Shown: piece by piece, positions 23,535 through 35,500 of the stretch
How the letters are laid out: each line of letters opens with the position of its first letter
How positions within the stretch are numbered: position 1 is the first letter of the stretch
Assembly: GCF_030272615.1 (NCBI RefSeq)
Contig: NC_081413.1
Coordinates: 563,642,010 to 563,706,009, forward strand
From: Cryptomeria japonica
Lineage: Eukaryota; Streptophyta; Pinopsida; Cupressales; Cupressaceae
Length of the DNA stretch: 64,000 nucleotides
Direction: 5' to 3'
The notes under the pieces: model-generated
The model's database searches: none
What the model saw: only the letters and a program-made list of their open reading frames with translations
Told to the model about the DNA's origin: nothing
Position numbers and translations under genes: made by a program

Positions 23535-23798
23535 AATAATTTTATTTCAATAAATATTAAAATAATCTACTTATTAATTTCAATAAATAATAAAATAAAA
23601 TATTAAATCTAATAACTCTTTAAAAAAAAAAAAACTTAATTAAGAACAACCAATATTTCCAACTTGATCTTCCACCTTGAAATCTCTATCAATTGCATGA
23701 ATGATTCTCCTTGGGTTGAATTTGATGAAAAAGAATGCAAAACTAAGGTGAAAACTAATCCAAACTGGTGTTGAACTGCTGAAACTAATAGTCAGGTT

Positions 23799-24819
23799 CT
23801 GTTATTTCTGAAACCTATAACAACTTAACTCAAAAAATCTTCAACTAATAACTTTGAAAGTTTCACAACTCAACTGAACATGTGAATACATAAATATTTC
23901 ATAGAAATGGCCTGATAAGAAAGCTTGCTTGAAGGAAAATAATTTTTCACAGCCACAAACCCATAAAAAACAGATTACACAAACTATAACCTACATTAAC
24001 CATGTATCCTTCTAAAATAATACTACTTGAAAGAGACAACATTAAAGGATTCGAAGAATAAATCACAAAAAAATCATCAATATATTTGATTCAACACTAG
24101 ACAAGAAGTCTCGAGAAGGAATCTGCTGCTATTTTATTGAAAATAAAGGAATGTTGTTGTTACAATCTTAGAAAAGTGAGCTACAATGCCTTCCTAAAGC
24201 ATGAAAGGATATAAAAATAGTCCATAATCATGTTGAGGAAAGAAAAAGATCTCCCTAATAATGAATAGGAGAGAGAATATATAGAAGAGAAGTTGAAGAA
24301 ATTTGCATCCTAAAACCCTAATATGAAAAACTACATGAGAAAAAGCCTTGGACGGATTTGCCCAAAATGGCATAAAAAGAAATCATGCAAAACTCTATAA
24401 AAAATAGTTCCTAATGCTGAAAATAGGCTCCAACTCAAATTGCATGAAAAAGACACCCTTTTGCCAAATATAGAACTGTCAACTCTGCTAAAAATAGCCA
24501 ATCTGAAAAAGCATCTTTTTTTTCTTCTGAAAAATCTTGCATGAAACCCTAAACCAAAAGTAGCGCTAAAAAAGAAACACCCCCTTTACTGAAACTCTGC
24601 ATGTCGTGATGCCAAAAATGACACTCTCCCTTTATCTCTTGAAATAATTTATTTTAACACTTAAAATATAAAACAATTTGTTTTATATTTAGGTGCTAGA
24701 ATAAATTGTTTATTTCCTTTTATCTTCTTTCTTTAAAATAATTTTATTTTAACACTTAAAATATAAAACAATTCGTTTTATTTTTAAGTGCTAAAATAAA
24801 TTATTTATTTTCCTTATCA
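23799..24819. repeat. Direct repeat, copy B
   Basis: Second copy, equivalent to 22536-23534. It includes the same TATA-like site (about 24280) and the same pair of palindromes (about 24642-24713 and 24735-24813). The 265 bp between copies are A/T-rich and non-coding. Confidence 0.7.
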
Positions 24820-26100
24820 TGTCTCCTTCAAACTGAACAAATCTTATCAATCGATAATCTATCCTTATCACGTGATCATTATCTTGTCTTAAATAGAAGA
24901 GGATACACTCGAAACCAGACAGGTCAGTCTTAAACGGGGTCAACAACTTTCTGAAACTAGACATTATCAACTATCACATCAAGCAATCACATGAAGACAC
25001 ATATCAGTATGGTTGTTGCATTTGTCCTAGTTAGTTTTTTTTTTCTTTTTATCATTTTGTGGTAGGCCATGTCTCTATCCTACTCAAGGATGTCCAAAAG
25101 TGACTAGAGGAGCCATGATGGGCATGATATTTTTCTTTGTTTGTTGTTTGTGGTGTGAACCAATGAAGTTATGGGGAAATAGTTCCAGTGGGTGTCTGTG
25201 ATTGGTACATTCATTCGACAAGTATCCCATGAAGGATAACTATGCTTGTGACTACCGCACATACCTCGACCCCTGTTATTATTCCTAGAATGGAGGGTTC
25301 ACTCCTTGTCTGCTATGTGTTTGTTCTTTGCAATGAGATATCTATGCATCTTGGTTCCTCATACCCTGATGTACAAAGCTTCATTGTTACATAATAAGGC
25401 TCCATGATGAAAATGTTACACTATGAATAAAGACAAGAAGACTATTCATCATCAATCATATCATTTCATTTTTCTAGTCTCATCATGCTGATTGTTTTAA
25501 TCAAGATCATTCTCTCATCAAGCATCTTTTCTTGAATCAACCTTTTCAATTATTTATAATCATTCTTTCATCTAACATGATCTCTCTCATCACTTAATTC
25601 CAATCTTCTCATCTATGATTATATCATTTTCTCATATCAACTATTCTATCTATCAATCAATCATTCTACACTTTCATCATATTTTGATCTATCATTTGTC
25701 TTATACAGGATTAGTCCTTCCTGAAACCAGACACGATCATCTATCATTTGTCTTACATAGGATGTATCCTTTCCGAAACCAGATATTTTGATCATCTTTG
25801 ACTTATACAGGATGCGTCCTTCCTAAAACCAAACTTTATCTTTATCAATCTGATCAATCTTATCATTCAATAAATCTACAAATCATTATAACCATTTCTT
25901 TTCTATAATCAAACTCATTCATGTCATCAAGTTAACCATTCTTCGATCTCTCATCTAACATTCTTCTTCTTTCAAGAGATCATTCATTCCCTCAATGCAC
26001 AAACAATCTCTCGAGGGGGCATTATACCCTAGTGTCACCGAGGCATACTCGGGCAGAATTTTTTCGTTTTCTTTGAAACAACGTCGTTTCAACATTGTCT
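24820..26100 (+). other. 3' non-coding region of a Tat-like element
   Basis: No credible ORF. Contains three to four imperfect 50-60-bp repeats with GAAACCAGA and a TACAGGATGYRTCCTTC block (25700-25850, plus an isolated copy at 24890-24960). It leads directly into a polypurine tract and LTR, so it is read as the tail of a plus-strand Tat-like element whose coding part is missing here. Confidence 0.5.
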
Positions 26101-26114
26101 CAAAGAGGGGCAAA
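26101..26114 (+). other. Polypurine tract of a Tat-like element
   Basis: CAAAGAGGGGCAAA directly followed by TGTAGACACC, the LTR start. Confidence 0.75.
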
Positions 26115-27295
26115 TGTAGACACCTAAAAATGTCTCTTTAATCGTATACTAATTATTCGTCTAATTAATTAAGTAATTCTTTAATTATTTGATTAAACTA
26201 ACTGTTTCTTCTAATCGTCACCCTTCAACACTTCTAATTATTCTATTTCTATTCTCAAATCATTTTAATCAGTTAACCCTATTTCAAATATTAATTGAAT
26301 ATTAATTACTCAAATAATTGTGATTTATTCCTTAGTTAAATAATCTTTATTATTTAATTAAGCTCATTTCTGATGTTTAAATAATTTCATTTAAATTATT
26401 TAAATTAATTAATTATTCCTCCAATTCCCCAAATTCTAATTCCAATTAATTTCATCTTATTTCATTTCATCTTTTCCCATATTCAAATTTCACCTAATTC
26501 CAATTAATTTCATTTCATCAAATTAACATTTCCTCAAATTTGAATTTCAACAAATTTCATGTGCATTTCATCATTCGAAAGTCCAAGTCCAAGTTCAAAT
26601 CCAAATTGAAAATGAAAATCAAATTCAACTTCAAAATCCTACAACACATGTTGAAAATCAAACTGATTGATCAAATCAGTTAACTAATCAATTAACTCAG
26701 TTAACTTTCCAATCTCCCCTTTTTCACTCAAAATCATCTTTTTTTGACTAACTAATTTATTTAGTCTACTGATCAATCAATCCACTTATCTCTCCAATCA
26801 ATTCAATCATTTGATTCATCAACTCAGTCAACTAGCTAATCTATTCAGTTGACTCCCCAATCAATCTTGTTAACAAATCAATCAAACTAGTTAAGAAGTC
26901 AATCAAGATGAGTTCATTGATCAATCAATTTCAGTTGACTATCAATCAAGACTTGAGTTCAAAATCCCTTCCCATTTGTGTTGAAAATCTATATAAACAA
27001 CATCATTTTCTCAATCAAACTAGAATCACAGTCTTCGAAATAGTTGCTAATCTATGCAGGAAATCAGTGCAATACCTGAGAGCCAATTCAACAACAACTA
27101 AGGAGAAGAGCAATGTAAGCTTTGTCAAATCGATTAAGGGAGTCATAATTAGATTTATTTGCTCAAATTCAATTGATTTTACATTATTCGATTGTTATTT
27201 AGGATTAATTCTAATTAGATTAGAGTTTGTGATTTGCTCTTATAATCTGATTAATTGTGACGATTTTAACCCTAATACAACAACTATCAACAACA
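26115..27295 (+). repeat. 3' LTR of a plus-strand Tat-like element
   Basis: Starts TGTAGACACCTAAAAATG, closely resembling the reverse end of the LTR at 9273-11081, so the two are related. U3 is very AT-rich with TTAATTAA runs. TATA box TATATAAA at 26990-26997. The proposed end ...CAACAACA at 27295 is the best TG..CA partner but could be off. The 280-codon open frame at 26908-27750 crosses this end and is not taken as a gene. Confidence 0.65.
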
Positions 27296-28030
27296 CCTTT
27301 TTATTTTTTTGGTCGGTAAACTTATCTGATTTGATTAATAATAATAAAGTTGTAGATACATCAACTTCAACAAAAAATTACTCAAAATGGGCAAACCCTG
27401 CCCTGCACCTACGAGCAATCGAACTATCAAAATTTTGCCAAGTTTTTCTACCCCAGATTACATCATTACAAAAAGTACAACATTACAAATTTCACAGTGA
27501 CAAAAACTTACAAAATTATAGTCTCAAAGTGAACAGAAATTCCCAATTCATAGAACATGTTCCTCATTACCTCGACCATCCCTTGTCTCTGCCACACCGC
27601 CTCGACTTCACCTCCCTTGCGTGCTCTGCACCTCCACACCTCTCCTTCTTGAGGCATGACATAGGGGCTTCACTTAGTGAACCCGAGTTATATCACGCGT
27701 GTTCATGGCATACCAAAGAATTCCCCTATTTTCAAAAAATATTGCCCTAAACTCATTTTTTGTCACCCCCTCCCAATACACAACCTAAATTAAAAACCTC
27801 CCTATTTTAACCAAATATTGTATTTTTTCATAGCCCAAATTAAAACCCCCACTATTTTCACCAGATGGGCAATATATTGTTGTCAATTTTTGGGATATTA
27901 AACCCCCAATATGAATGCACATAATACAATATTACCTAGCTAGTGAAGCCCCCATGAGGCATGAACCCTATGGTTCCCATGGTGACCATCTCTCTAGTAG
28001 TTTGCTAGTTTGAATTTCAGCTTCGTCAGG
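27296..28030. other. Unassigned sequence with possible small inverted-repeat element
   Basis: No gene seen. Contains GGGGCTTCACT at 27664-27674 and its reverse complement at 27942-27952, enclosing A/T-rich sequence with several C-runs. This could be a 290-bp miniature inverted-repeat transposon, but no clear target duplication flanks it (CATGACATA left, CATGAGGC right). Confidence 0.35.
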
Positions 28031-28041
28031 TCCATCTCCTC

Positions 28042-28593
28042 CTACGACAAGCCCAACTCAAGTACCAACTCCCAATCGATAATGTAATCTCGTACTACAC
28101 ACCACCCTTCCACGACTTGATGCCTCCTTGCATTCCTATCCTCAAGAGCACGCCACAGTATGAAGGGGTGTACATATGGAGGATAGCTCGTAACAACCAC
28201 CCAATCACCGAAGGTAGTCACAAACCCTTGACCCGACACTACATATGCAAGAAGAGCATCCAGGCCTTGCCTCCATTCTAGTTTTACACACCTCTCCATT
28301 ATTCACTTCACCTCCTGGACACTATCACATTCAATCCCCCAAGCACAAAAAATGGATGAAATATTTGTGTTCATCTTGTATTTTTTATTTGCTAGAAGGA
28401 AATCAAACCCAAGCACCAAACGCACCTGCACAAGGAAAAATGGGTCATTCGTGGTGAAAATTATCTTTAGGCTCTCCAGAGTGATCTTGCTCCAAAATGC
28501 CATTTGCTGCTTCAAAGCCTTCAAGATAAAATTTGCCTCCATATTCTTGACAACAGTTACCATGCATTGGCCACAAATGTGAGGGGCTACCAT
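28042..28593 (-). pseudogene. Unrecognised coding relic
   Basis: One minus frame of about 180 codons with a single internal stop near 28300. The left half reads LEWRQGLDALLAYVVSGQGF and FGDWVVVTSYPPYVHPFILW. The right half starts near VAPHICGQCMVTVVKNMEAN. The composition looks protein-like but I do not recognise the family. It lies 170 bp downstream (minus sense) of an RNase H relic and could belong to the same broken element or to a captured gene. Confidence 0.35.
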
Positions 28594-28766
28594 ATATCAA
28601 TCACAAAAGAAACCTTTGTGCACATCTCCCATGACAATCGAGGGTGGCAATACAGACTAGAGTACTCACCCCAAATGAACCATAAAATCTTATCTCCAAA
28701 ATGGAGTGAGTAAATGCAAGGTTTGTACAGTTCTAACTCACACCTCCGTCACACCTCTGTCACACT

Positions 28767-29277
28767 TCATCCCACCACTTCCACTGCCAATCTGGATAAG
28801 GAATATGCCAGTTGATTTCCCTCCTGGCACACGTGATATTTTGAAGTTATTGAAACCTTCCAAATTCATTCAGATGATATGAGCAAGCATATCCAACTTC
28901 CACACCTTTGCTCCTCCATTGGCAACAACATTGATCACTATTTGAGAGTCCCCTTCTAGATGTAGTTGATCAATCCCGAGTCTTTTTGCCAAATCCACCG
29001 CCAACATTATCGCTTGTATCTCTACCTCATTATTAATTCCTATCTCCAATTGCTTTGAATCAATTGCAATTATGTTTCCTTCTGAGTCATGAGCTACACA
29101 ACTAGCTCCCGAGAGAACGAGATTCCCCTTTGAAGCTCCATCAAAATTTACCTTCACCCACCCTGGTTCCAATTTACTCCACTCAACTCCCTCTTTTCTT
29201 GACCTAGGATCAACCCTAGAGTGCCCATTAGCAGGCATCAACAACACCTTTTTATTATTGCAATGTTGAACCACCAT
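28767..29277 (-). pseudogene. RNase H domain relic (LINE-type or host RVT_3-like)
   Basis: Reads EPGWVKVNFDGASKGN (first catalytic Asp), GASCVAHDSEGNIIA, NNEVEIQAIMLAVDLAKRLG (Glu) and LHLEGDSQIVINVV (Asp). Near 28820, after a one-base shift, CQEGNQLAYSLSRLAVEVVG and a stop. This is the plant RNase H fold found at the C-terminus of many LINE polyproteins and in uncharacterised host proteins. An in-frame stop lies about 25 bp upstream of 29277 and no reverse transcriptase is found beyond it, fitting a 5'-truncated LINE. No poly(A) tail could be assigned. Confidence 0.78.
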
Positions 29278-31560
29278 TTTCCTAACAAAGCCTTCTACTT
29301 ATGATATAACTAGTATTCTCACAATTAGCACTAACAATGTTACATCTCATTTTTGCATTGTTCATATAATTTTTTTTGATATAATAACATTATCAATCCA
29401 TGTACTTGAATTAGTCAGTAGCAACATGATGTGGATAAACACCTTTGGGCTTGCAAGAATTCCACTCATAGAAAGCTAAAGACAAAATAAAGATAGAAAA
29501 TTTAACTTAGAATACCATTCAACCATTGAACACACAAAGATAATCAACTTAATGGAAAAGTATGCCACATGTGATTTCCATTAACCTTTTTTGATAAGAA
29601 AAGAAACATAGCATTAAGACTTTTTTTTTTTTTTATAGAAAACTAGCTCCTTTTTTACATTAAAGTTTTTTTGTTTTCAAAGAAAAAAATTGCATTTCCT
29701 TTATTATTATTTTATTATTATCAAATTTTATAAGTTTTAAATTAAAAAAAACTTAATTTCCTTTATTATTGGATTATATAATTTTTAAATGCAATTTTTT
29801 TTTTGTTTTGAAAGAAAAAATGCATTTTCTTATCAAATTTATAATAATTAAATGCAACTTTTTTTTTCAAATAATTATTATCAAATTTAATTTTTAAATG
29901 CAAAAAACACATCTAATTTTCTTTATTATTATTAGATTATATATTTTTTAAATGTAAAGTTTTTTTTGTTTTCATACAAAAAAAATTTGCAATTTATTTA
30001 TTATTATCAAATTTTATAAGTTTTAGTCTTTAGATGTGTGGGTTTGATCAAGTGAAGTGTGAGGATGAGGTTCCCTGTTTGTGGTCTCATCGATTCATAG
30101 CTTTGGGTCAAAAGCGTTTCACATTAAAAAGTTTACCAAACATAGTTAAAAAAATAAAATTTATAAGTTTTAAATGCAATTTTTTTTTTCAAAATGGAAA
30201 TCCTCTATTTAAACATGGTTGCAGTGTGTAGTTGTATGGTGTCTTGAAATTTCGGGTGAATACAAAGGTAGATTAATTTTGGTGTGTAGTTTAAAAAGAG
30301 AAACATCTAAATGAACAATGTGAGTAGCACTTGATCTCTTGAGTTTTCAAGACAACAATCATCCAATTACACATAATAATACTTGTGTCTTTCCAATTTC
30401 ATTTGGTGCCCATTTGGGATAGATACCACTTTCAAATTTTATGTGGAATAGCCCACTTCAATGAAAAATATTAAGTTTTTGAGTTTTCCTTATTAACAAA
30501 ATTTTCAGCTTAGATGTACAACATTTAGAAATGTATTTTCAATATCAATTTTCACCCTCATTAATTTGGATTGAATTATAGTTCAAGTTTTATATTTTAG
30601 ATTTTACAAATGCCACGAGTTAACAAATTAACAAAAAGAGACAATGACTAGTCAACACAAATTTGATAATTATGCTTTATACTTTAACTTCCTCTATGGA
30701 TCCAAGGTGAAAATGAACTTAGATATAAAATTTTACAATCTACAAATTACGATTACTATTACAATTTTTTGTGACTAGTCTATTGCTCTATACCATAAGC
30801 TTTGAGATCTTTACCTTGTTGGATGTATCTGGAAGGTCACTATTAGACCAACAATGACTATAAAAAACACAACCTATCTGATAAGCTTAGTATGAAGTTC
30901 ATGATATTCCTTAAGGGACAATCCCAAATTAGTTCTCACATAAACCCACTCAAAGAATGGTTGCTTGCTATTTTCAATTTTTATTATTCAATTAGATTCA
31001 CATTACATCAAGTGATGCCATCATTTAGGTTGTTACATGCACACTAGGATACCTACATTACATTATATTGTATTAATGCCTAAATTCAATTTTGATAATA
31101 TATTAAAGTAAATAGTTTTAATATTTTAATTTGTATAATATTTTACAAATGCTGTGTCATACTTCTAAATAATATGATATTATATTTATCTCATTCTATT
31201 ATCAATAATTCAAATTTAATCAAATCCATTTTTTTATGTCAACATTCAATAAAAAAACATCATTTATTATTGAATTTATTTACACTTCATACTTTATTTA
31301 TAAATGATTAAAAATTTATGAATTAAATTAAATTTATATAATTTATTAAAATTATTCAAATGTAAAACAATTAATTTTAATTTATAGATATTCTATATTT
31401 TCAGACTAAACAAACTAATCAATTGTATATCTCATATTTTACAGAGATTTTTCTAAAATATAGATATGCTAGTTTCTGAACAATTAGTAATTCAGTAAGT
31501 TTTTTCTTTTTACTAACATTTCAGACCAAATTCAGAGCATATTACACATTTTTAACAATT
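29278..31560. other. AT-rich intergenic sequence
   Basis: No gene or recognisable mobile element. 29600-30190 is a degenerate tandem array of about 100-bp units made of T-runs, CTTTATTATT and TCAAATTTTATAAGTTTTAA blocks. The rest is AT-rich single-copy-looking DNA upstream of the host exon. Confidence 0.5.
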
Positions 31561-31933
31561 TTGTTTGGGCAAGAAAAAGACCATCATTCCAAATAATTTG
31601 GAACAGGGTAAATCATACGAACCTTTGCAGAATCCCACACTTACTCTTCACAAGTGACAGCCTCCAAGGAGTGTTAAAAAATTACAAAAGGGGAAAGAAG
31701 ATTGCAGGTGTAGTTTCTATTGACACCCAAAAGCCTAGGGCAAGCTTTATCTCTATGTCAATTCCTCGCTCATGAATTTGCAGTTATTTGGAGCTGGGAA
31801 TTTCCTTTTATATCAGTGGGGTGCTAAGCAAGCCATAGAATTAAAATTACAATCTTACATGATTAAGCACTGCCAATTTCAGGTTGGAATTTGTAATGAC
31901 TCTACAGAAATAGAAGCGGCAGCATAATTGCAA
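31561..31933 (+). promoter_or_regulatory. Proposed promoter and 5' UTR of the host gene
   Basis: Less AT-rich than the DNA before it. A weak TATA-like TTTTATATC lies near 31805, about 130 bp before the start codon. No other element could be assigned with confidence. Confidence 0.35.
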
Positions 31934-32095
31934 ATGGCGGTTCAGGATAAAGAAGCAGAAGTGGAAGCAGAATCAGGATCCAAAGAAGAGTCTTCGTATT
32001 ACTTGGCAAAGTGCGTGCTCAAAGGCAGCGTGGTGTTGCAGGCAGTCTATGGCCACATTCGTTCCCCTTCCACGCTCGATGTAGTTTTGGGCAAG
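31934..32095 (+). CDS. First exon of a CPSF-A/SF3b3-like gene
   Basis: 54 codons from ATG at 31934 (context CAAATGGCGG) to AAG, then a consensus donor GTATGT at 32096, intron phase 0. The product begins with an acidic stretch and continues SSYYLAKCVLKGSVVLQAVY and GHIRSPSTLDVVLGK. From memory this matches the N-terminus of the plant family annotated as cleavage and polyadenylation specificity factor (CPSF) A subunit, related to SF3b3/DDB1 (Arabidopsis At3g11960 type). There the next exon continues with ETS-LEL. Those proteins are beta-propeller scaffolds in nuclear RNA processing or related complexes. No further exon is found to 64000. It could alternatively be an isolated gene fragment. Confidence 0.72.
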
Positions 32096-33642
32096 GTATG
32101 TGTTTTTATTAACTTTCTTCTTCTATATGCCTCTTGGCGGTCGGGTATGCGGTCTTCTAGTAACGCACTTCGGACACTGGATGTAGCCGGGGATTGTAAC
32201 ACGCGTGGATGAAAAATGGAGAACACGCTCACCAATATTTGAATCTGGATCGGTGTGGTTTTAAGCTCTTTGATTTATTTTAACTTGGTGCTAGTGCACA
32301 ACACAGGAATTTACGATTTTTTATTTCATAAAAGGGAACAAAATAGTTTGGTTGTGAACGGTAATTGTTAGCTACGCCGATTGTTTATGAGACTCCCTCG
32401 TTAATTCGACATTCAATCTGCAGAGTGGGGGGTTCCTTTATCAAAAGAAACCGTATATAGATTCCATGCCATGTCATGCTTTCTCTTGCCACTCAATTGA
32501 CAGTTGGGTTCATGTTTCAATTAGCGTTTCTATCAGTTTCTAGGACGGGGTTTTGGGGACTCCAAATATTTTACACAAAATGTACAAATTAAATACTATA
32601 TATAAAATTGAGAACATATTACACAGCTTATAATTGACAACAATGACAATTGTCAAATCATAAATCCCAACTAGAGCATTCTCTGCATTGCGATGAACAG
32701 GATTATTTCACAAAAAGCAGTGGTTTTGTTAAATTCAATTCATTCAAAACCCTAACGAATGAACGAGCCATAGACTCGTGATCAGCCTTTCTGTTACGTA
32801 CTGTCAATGAAATCACATAACCTAAAAATGGGCAGGGTGCTCATTTAACTTAATCTGAACAGAAATATGCTTGTGACAAAAGGGAGTTTCCATTATTTTA
32901 TGTACACATTAAGGTGCTTTTGATTTTTTTAAATGACATTGGAGCACAAATGGATTTTGGATTACTCTGAAGAGAAGGGTAATGGATACTGGAGTGTTGT
33001 AAAAAGGGGGTATTTTAGGCCCATTTAAATTACAGGGCAGTTTTAAAACTAGAATATTTCTGGTTTCCGGGGTTTTCAGAATTTTATGTTTTGCTGTGTT
33101 AAATTTGACCCCCGTGGTAGATGTCTTGATGTCCCATGGATGTTACAGGGACAGCAGGTTGTCCCCCCTAGGTCACCATAAAGGGAGGATGTTTCCAAAA
33201 TGTGCCAAGGAAAAAAGGGATGGGGAGGGGATGTTCTGCTGCCATTCTCTAGTCCCCAGGCCATTCCTTATAAAAACCTGGAACAGTGGTATTAAGCTAC
33301 ATGCCATCAAAATTGGAATTGTTCCACATCAACACAGGAAGCGGAAGCAATTAATTAAGTTCGGTATGCTTGGTTTTGTAGCATTTTTATCAAGATTATT
33401 CCTTTCATAAGGAGGGAAAGATTGCTTTGAATCTTCCAACAATGCACTTACTTCAGTCACCATCATCATTGCAACTGGTAGAGGAATGCATGGAACTGTC
33501 ACAAAGTAAATCACTGTATATGGTAAAAATAAGTGTAATACCCCCAAAGGAAATATTGAATTAATTCCACTCAACATGAATATTGAATTTTGTTTCAATT
33601 GGGAACTATTGCAATAGATACTATCCTCAAAGTAGAATTCGC
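32096..33642 (+). other. Proposed intron 1, repeat-poor part
   Basis: Begins with the donor GTATGT. No exon found. 33100-33260 is rich in G- and C-runs (GTCCCCCC, GGGATGGGGAGGGG) unlike its surroundings and may be an old unidentified repeat. An ORF at 33096-33410 is not supported by any motif. Confidence 0.5.
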
Positions 33643-33647
33643 AGAAC
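33643..33647. repeat. Target-site duplication AGAAC, left
   Basis: AGAAC immediately before the LTR; identical copy at 39440-39444. Confidence 0.9.
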
Positions 33648-34847
33648 TGTAATGTCCTCAACTCAAAATTTAATAATACTCTAAGATCTAGAAATTGGAT
33701 GCACAAATGCTATACCAAATTTCACCGAAAACACCAAAACTAGCTAGCTAGCCAATCTTGCACATAAGAGGCCAATTAAATGAAACCTTAGAGAATGTTA
33801 ATGAAACTGATTTTTCTGATAAGAGCATCATATAATCAGGTCTGAAACTGATTAAGAATAACAGCAACACAAAATCTCTAAAACTCCAAAATATTAGACA
33901 AATCCCACAAACTATCACTCCCACTATTTACCTGAATTACTTGAAACACCACCAATGTCACTGTTTGACTTCCAAATGGAAATATACAGAATATATAGTC
34001 TGTTACAAATATTATAACAGCAGCATAATGCTGTAATGCACCTACAAATAAGTCACAACAACAGTAAACACACAACTATGCTCATTAAACCACTCCAAAC
34101 ATCTCTATCAAAGTCCTGCAAACTGAAATGAAGAAACTAACAAATCTCCTATCTTCCTCTAGTCCAAATGCAAACTCTAGATGAGATTGCCCACTTTGAA
34201 CAAAGGGTTTCTGTTCTCTGACCACCTGCTGCTCATGGGTTTTCGTCCACAAACCTTCTACTCGGACGGGGTTTCGTCCATTGAAGAATCTTCCTGCAAG
34301 TCTGCAAATATAAGAGAAAAAGTGATATCAAGAATTCCCTCCAATGACCAAAATTACAATATTTGTATCCATCCTGCATGTAAGATTTTGGCACCCAAAT
34401 TCAACTTCCTTCTTGGGAATTCTTGCTAATTTGGTTATGACAATTGCCAGAAGTCATCATTGAGCTGTCCAAGATTCTTCTCCACTCATCCTGCAGCAAC
34501 TTTCCCAAAATGGCACAAATTCAAATTCAAACTCCCTCCTTTGGAATTACTAGCAGTTGCCAAAAGTTGTCATTGAGTTATCAAAGATTCTCCCTCACTT
34601 CTAATGGCTTAAACTTTCTAAAATTCATCCTACAACAACTTTCCCAAAATGGTACAAATTCCAACACTCTACTAAGTGTTTTTAAAAATTTAATTTAATA
34701 TTTAAATGTCTTTTTGATATTGAGAATATTTGAACGTTTCTAAATATTAAATTAATTATTTTCTCTAAGCTTATCCAATTAACCCATGGAAGAACAAATG
34801 GGTTAATAAATGCTAAAATTAGATTTTAAATAAAAGGGGATATGACA
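33648..34847 (-). repeat. 3' LTR of the chromovirus derivative
   Basis: 1,200 bp, plus-strand reading TGTAATGTCC ... CATGACA-type end. Clearly homologous to 38216-39439, with scattered substitutions and small indels. Confidence 0.92.
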
Positions 34848-35500
34848 AGTCCCCCCTCTTGGATATTGCTTGTCCTTAAGCAATGCAAATTTGGATGCTC
34901 AAAAATCTCTAGACCTTCCATAGTTGCATCCTCTACTAGTAAATTCTTCCATTTAATCAAGTATTCAATAATGCTTTTGTTTCTCAATCTTTTCTCCCTG
35001 GTTTCAATAACTTCTGTAGGAATCATGATCAAATCGCCTTCATCATCCAAGGGCAGCAAATCAATTGAAGGCATAATCTGCTGTCCAAGAACTTTCTTCA
35101 AACAAGAAACATGAAATACGTTGTGGATCCAACTGTTTGGAGGAAGCTCCAACTCATATGCTACCTCACCTATTCTTTTGATGATCCTGTATGGTGCATA
35201 GAACTTAGGCTTCAATTTTTCAGCCCCACTTTTCTTTAGATAGCTCTGTCTATATGGCTGCAATCTTAGGAAAAGTAAGTCTCCCACCTCAAAAGATCTC
35301 CTTGTTCTTTTCCCATCTGGATACAACTTCCGTTGATTCTGTGCTTGCCTTATATTATCTTTTAGTGATCTTAATATATCTATACTCTGATTAAGATCAT
35401 TAGCTGCAGGTACATACCATCTGAAAACAACAAATCAATATTTGACAGTGCATCATAGTCATATACAACTCGAAATGGTGGCACACTATTGGACGTGTGG
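34826..35500 (-). pseudogene. Integrase C-terminus with chromodomain
   Basis: The minus frame reads the integrase tail: TRRSFEVGDLLFLRLQPYRQ, KPKFYAPYRIIKRIGEVAYE and LPPNSWIHNVFHVSCLKKVL. It then runs into a chromodomain near 35040-34900 (PTEVIETREKRLRNKSIIEY, LIKWKNLLVEDATMEG). The usual Trp of the chromodomain in the ATWE context is Met here. A chromodomain after integrase defines the chromovirus branch and is thought to steer integration to particular chromatin. The frame ends at about 34826. Confidence 0.85.
34848..34862 (-). other. Polypurine tract of the chromovirus derivative
   Basis: Minus strand reads CCAAGAGGGGGGACT directly before the LTR start TGTCATATCC. Confidence 0.85.

Noticed and set aside
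26908-27750. 280-codon plus-strand open frame
   Set aside because: It starts in U3, covers the LTR TATA box and crosses the LTR end; composition is Asn/Ser/Leu-rich as expected of AT-rich non-coding DNA.
29600-30190. Possible telomeric or centromeric satellite
   Set aside because: Units are loose A/T blocks without a fixed period; no TTTAGGG runs.
33096-33410. Possible second exon or gene in intron 1
   Set aside because: 104-codon frame has no motif, and neither end shows a splice site matching the continuation expected for the CPSF-A-like product.
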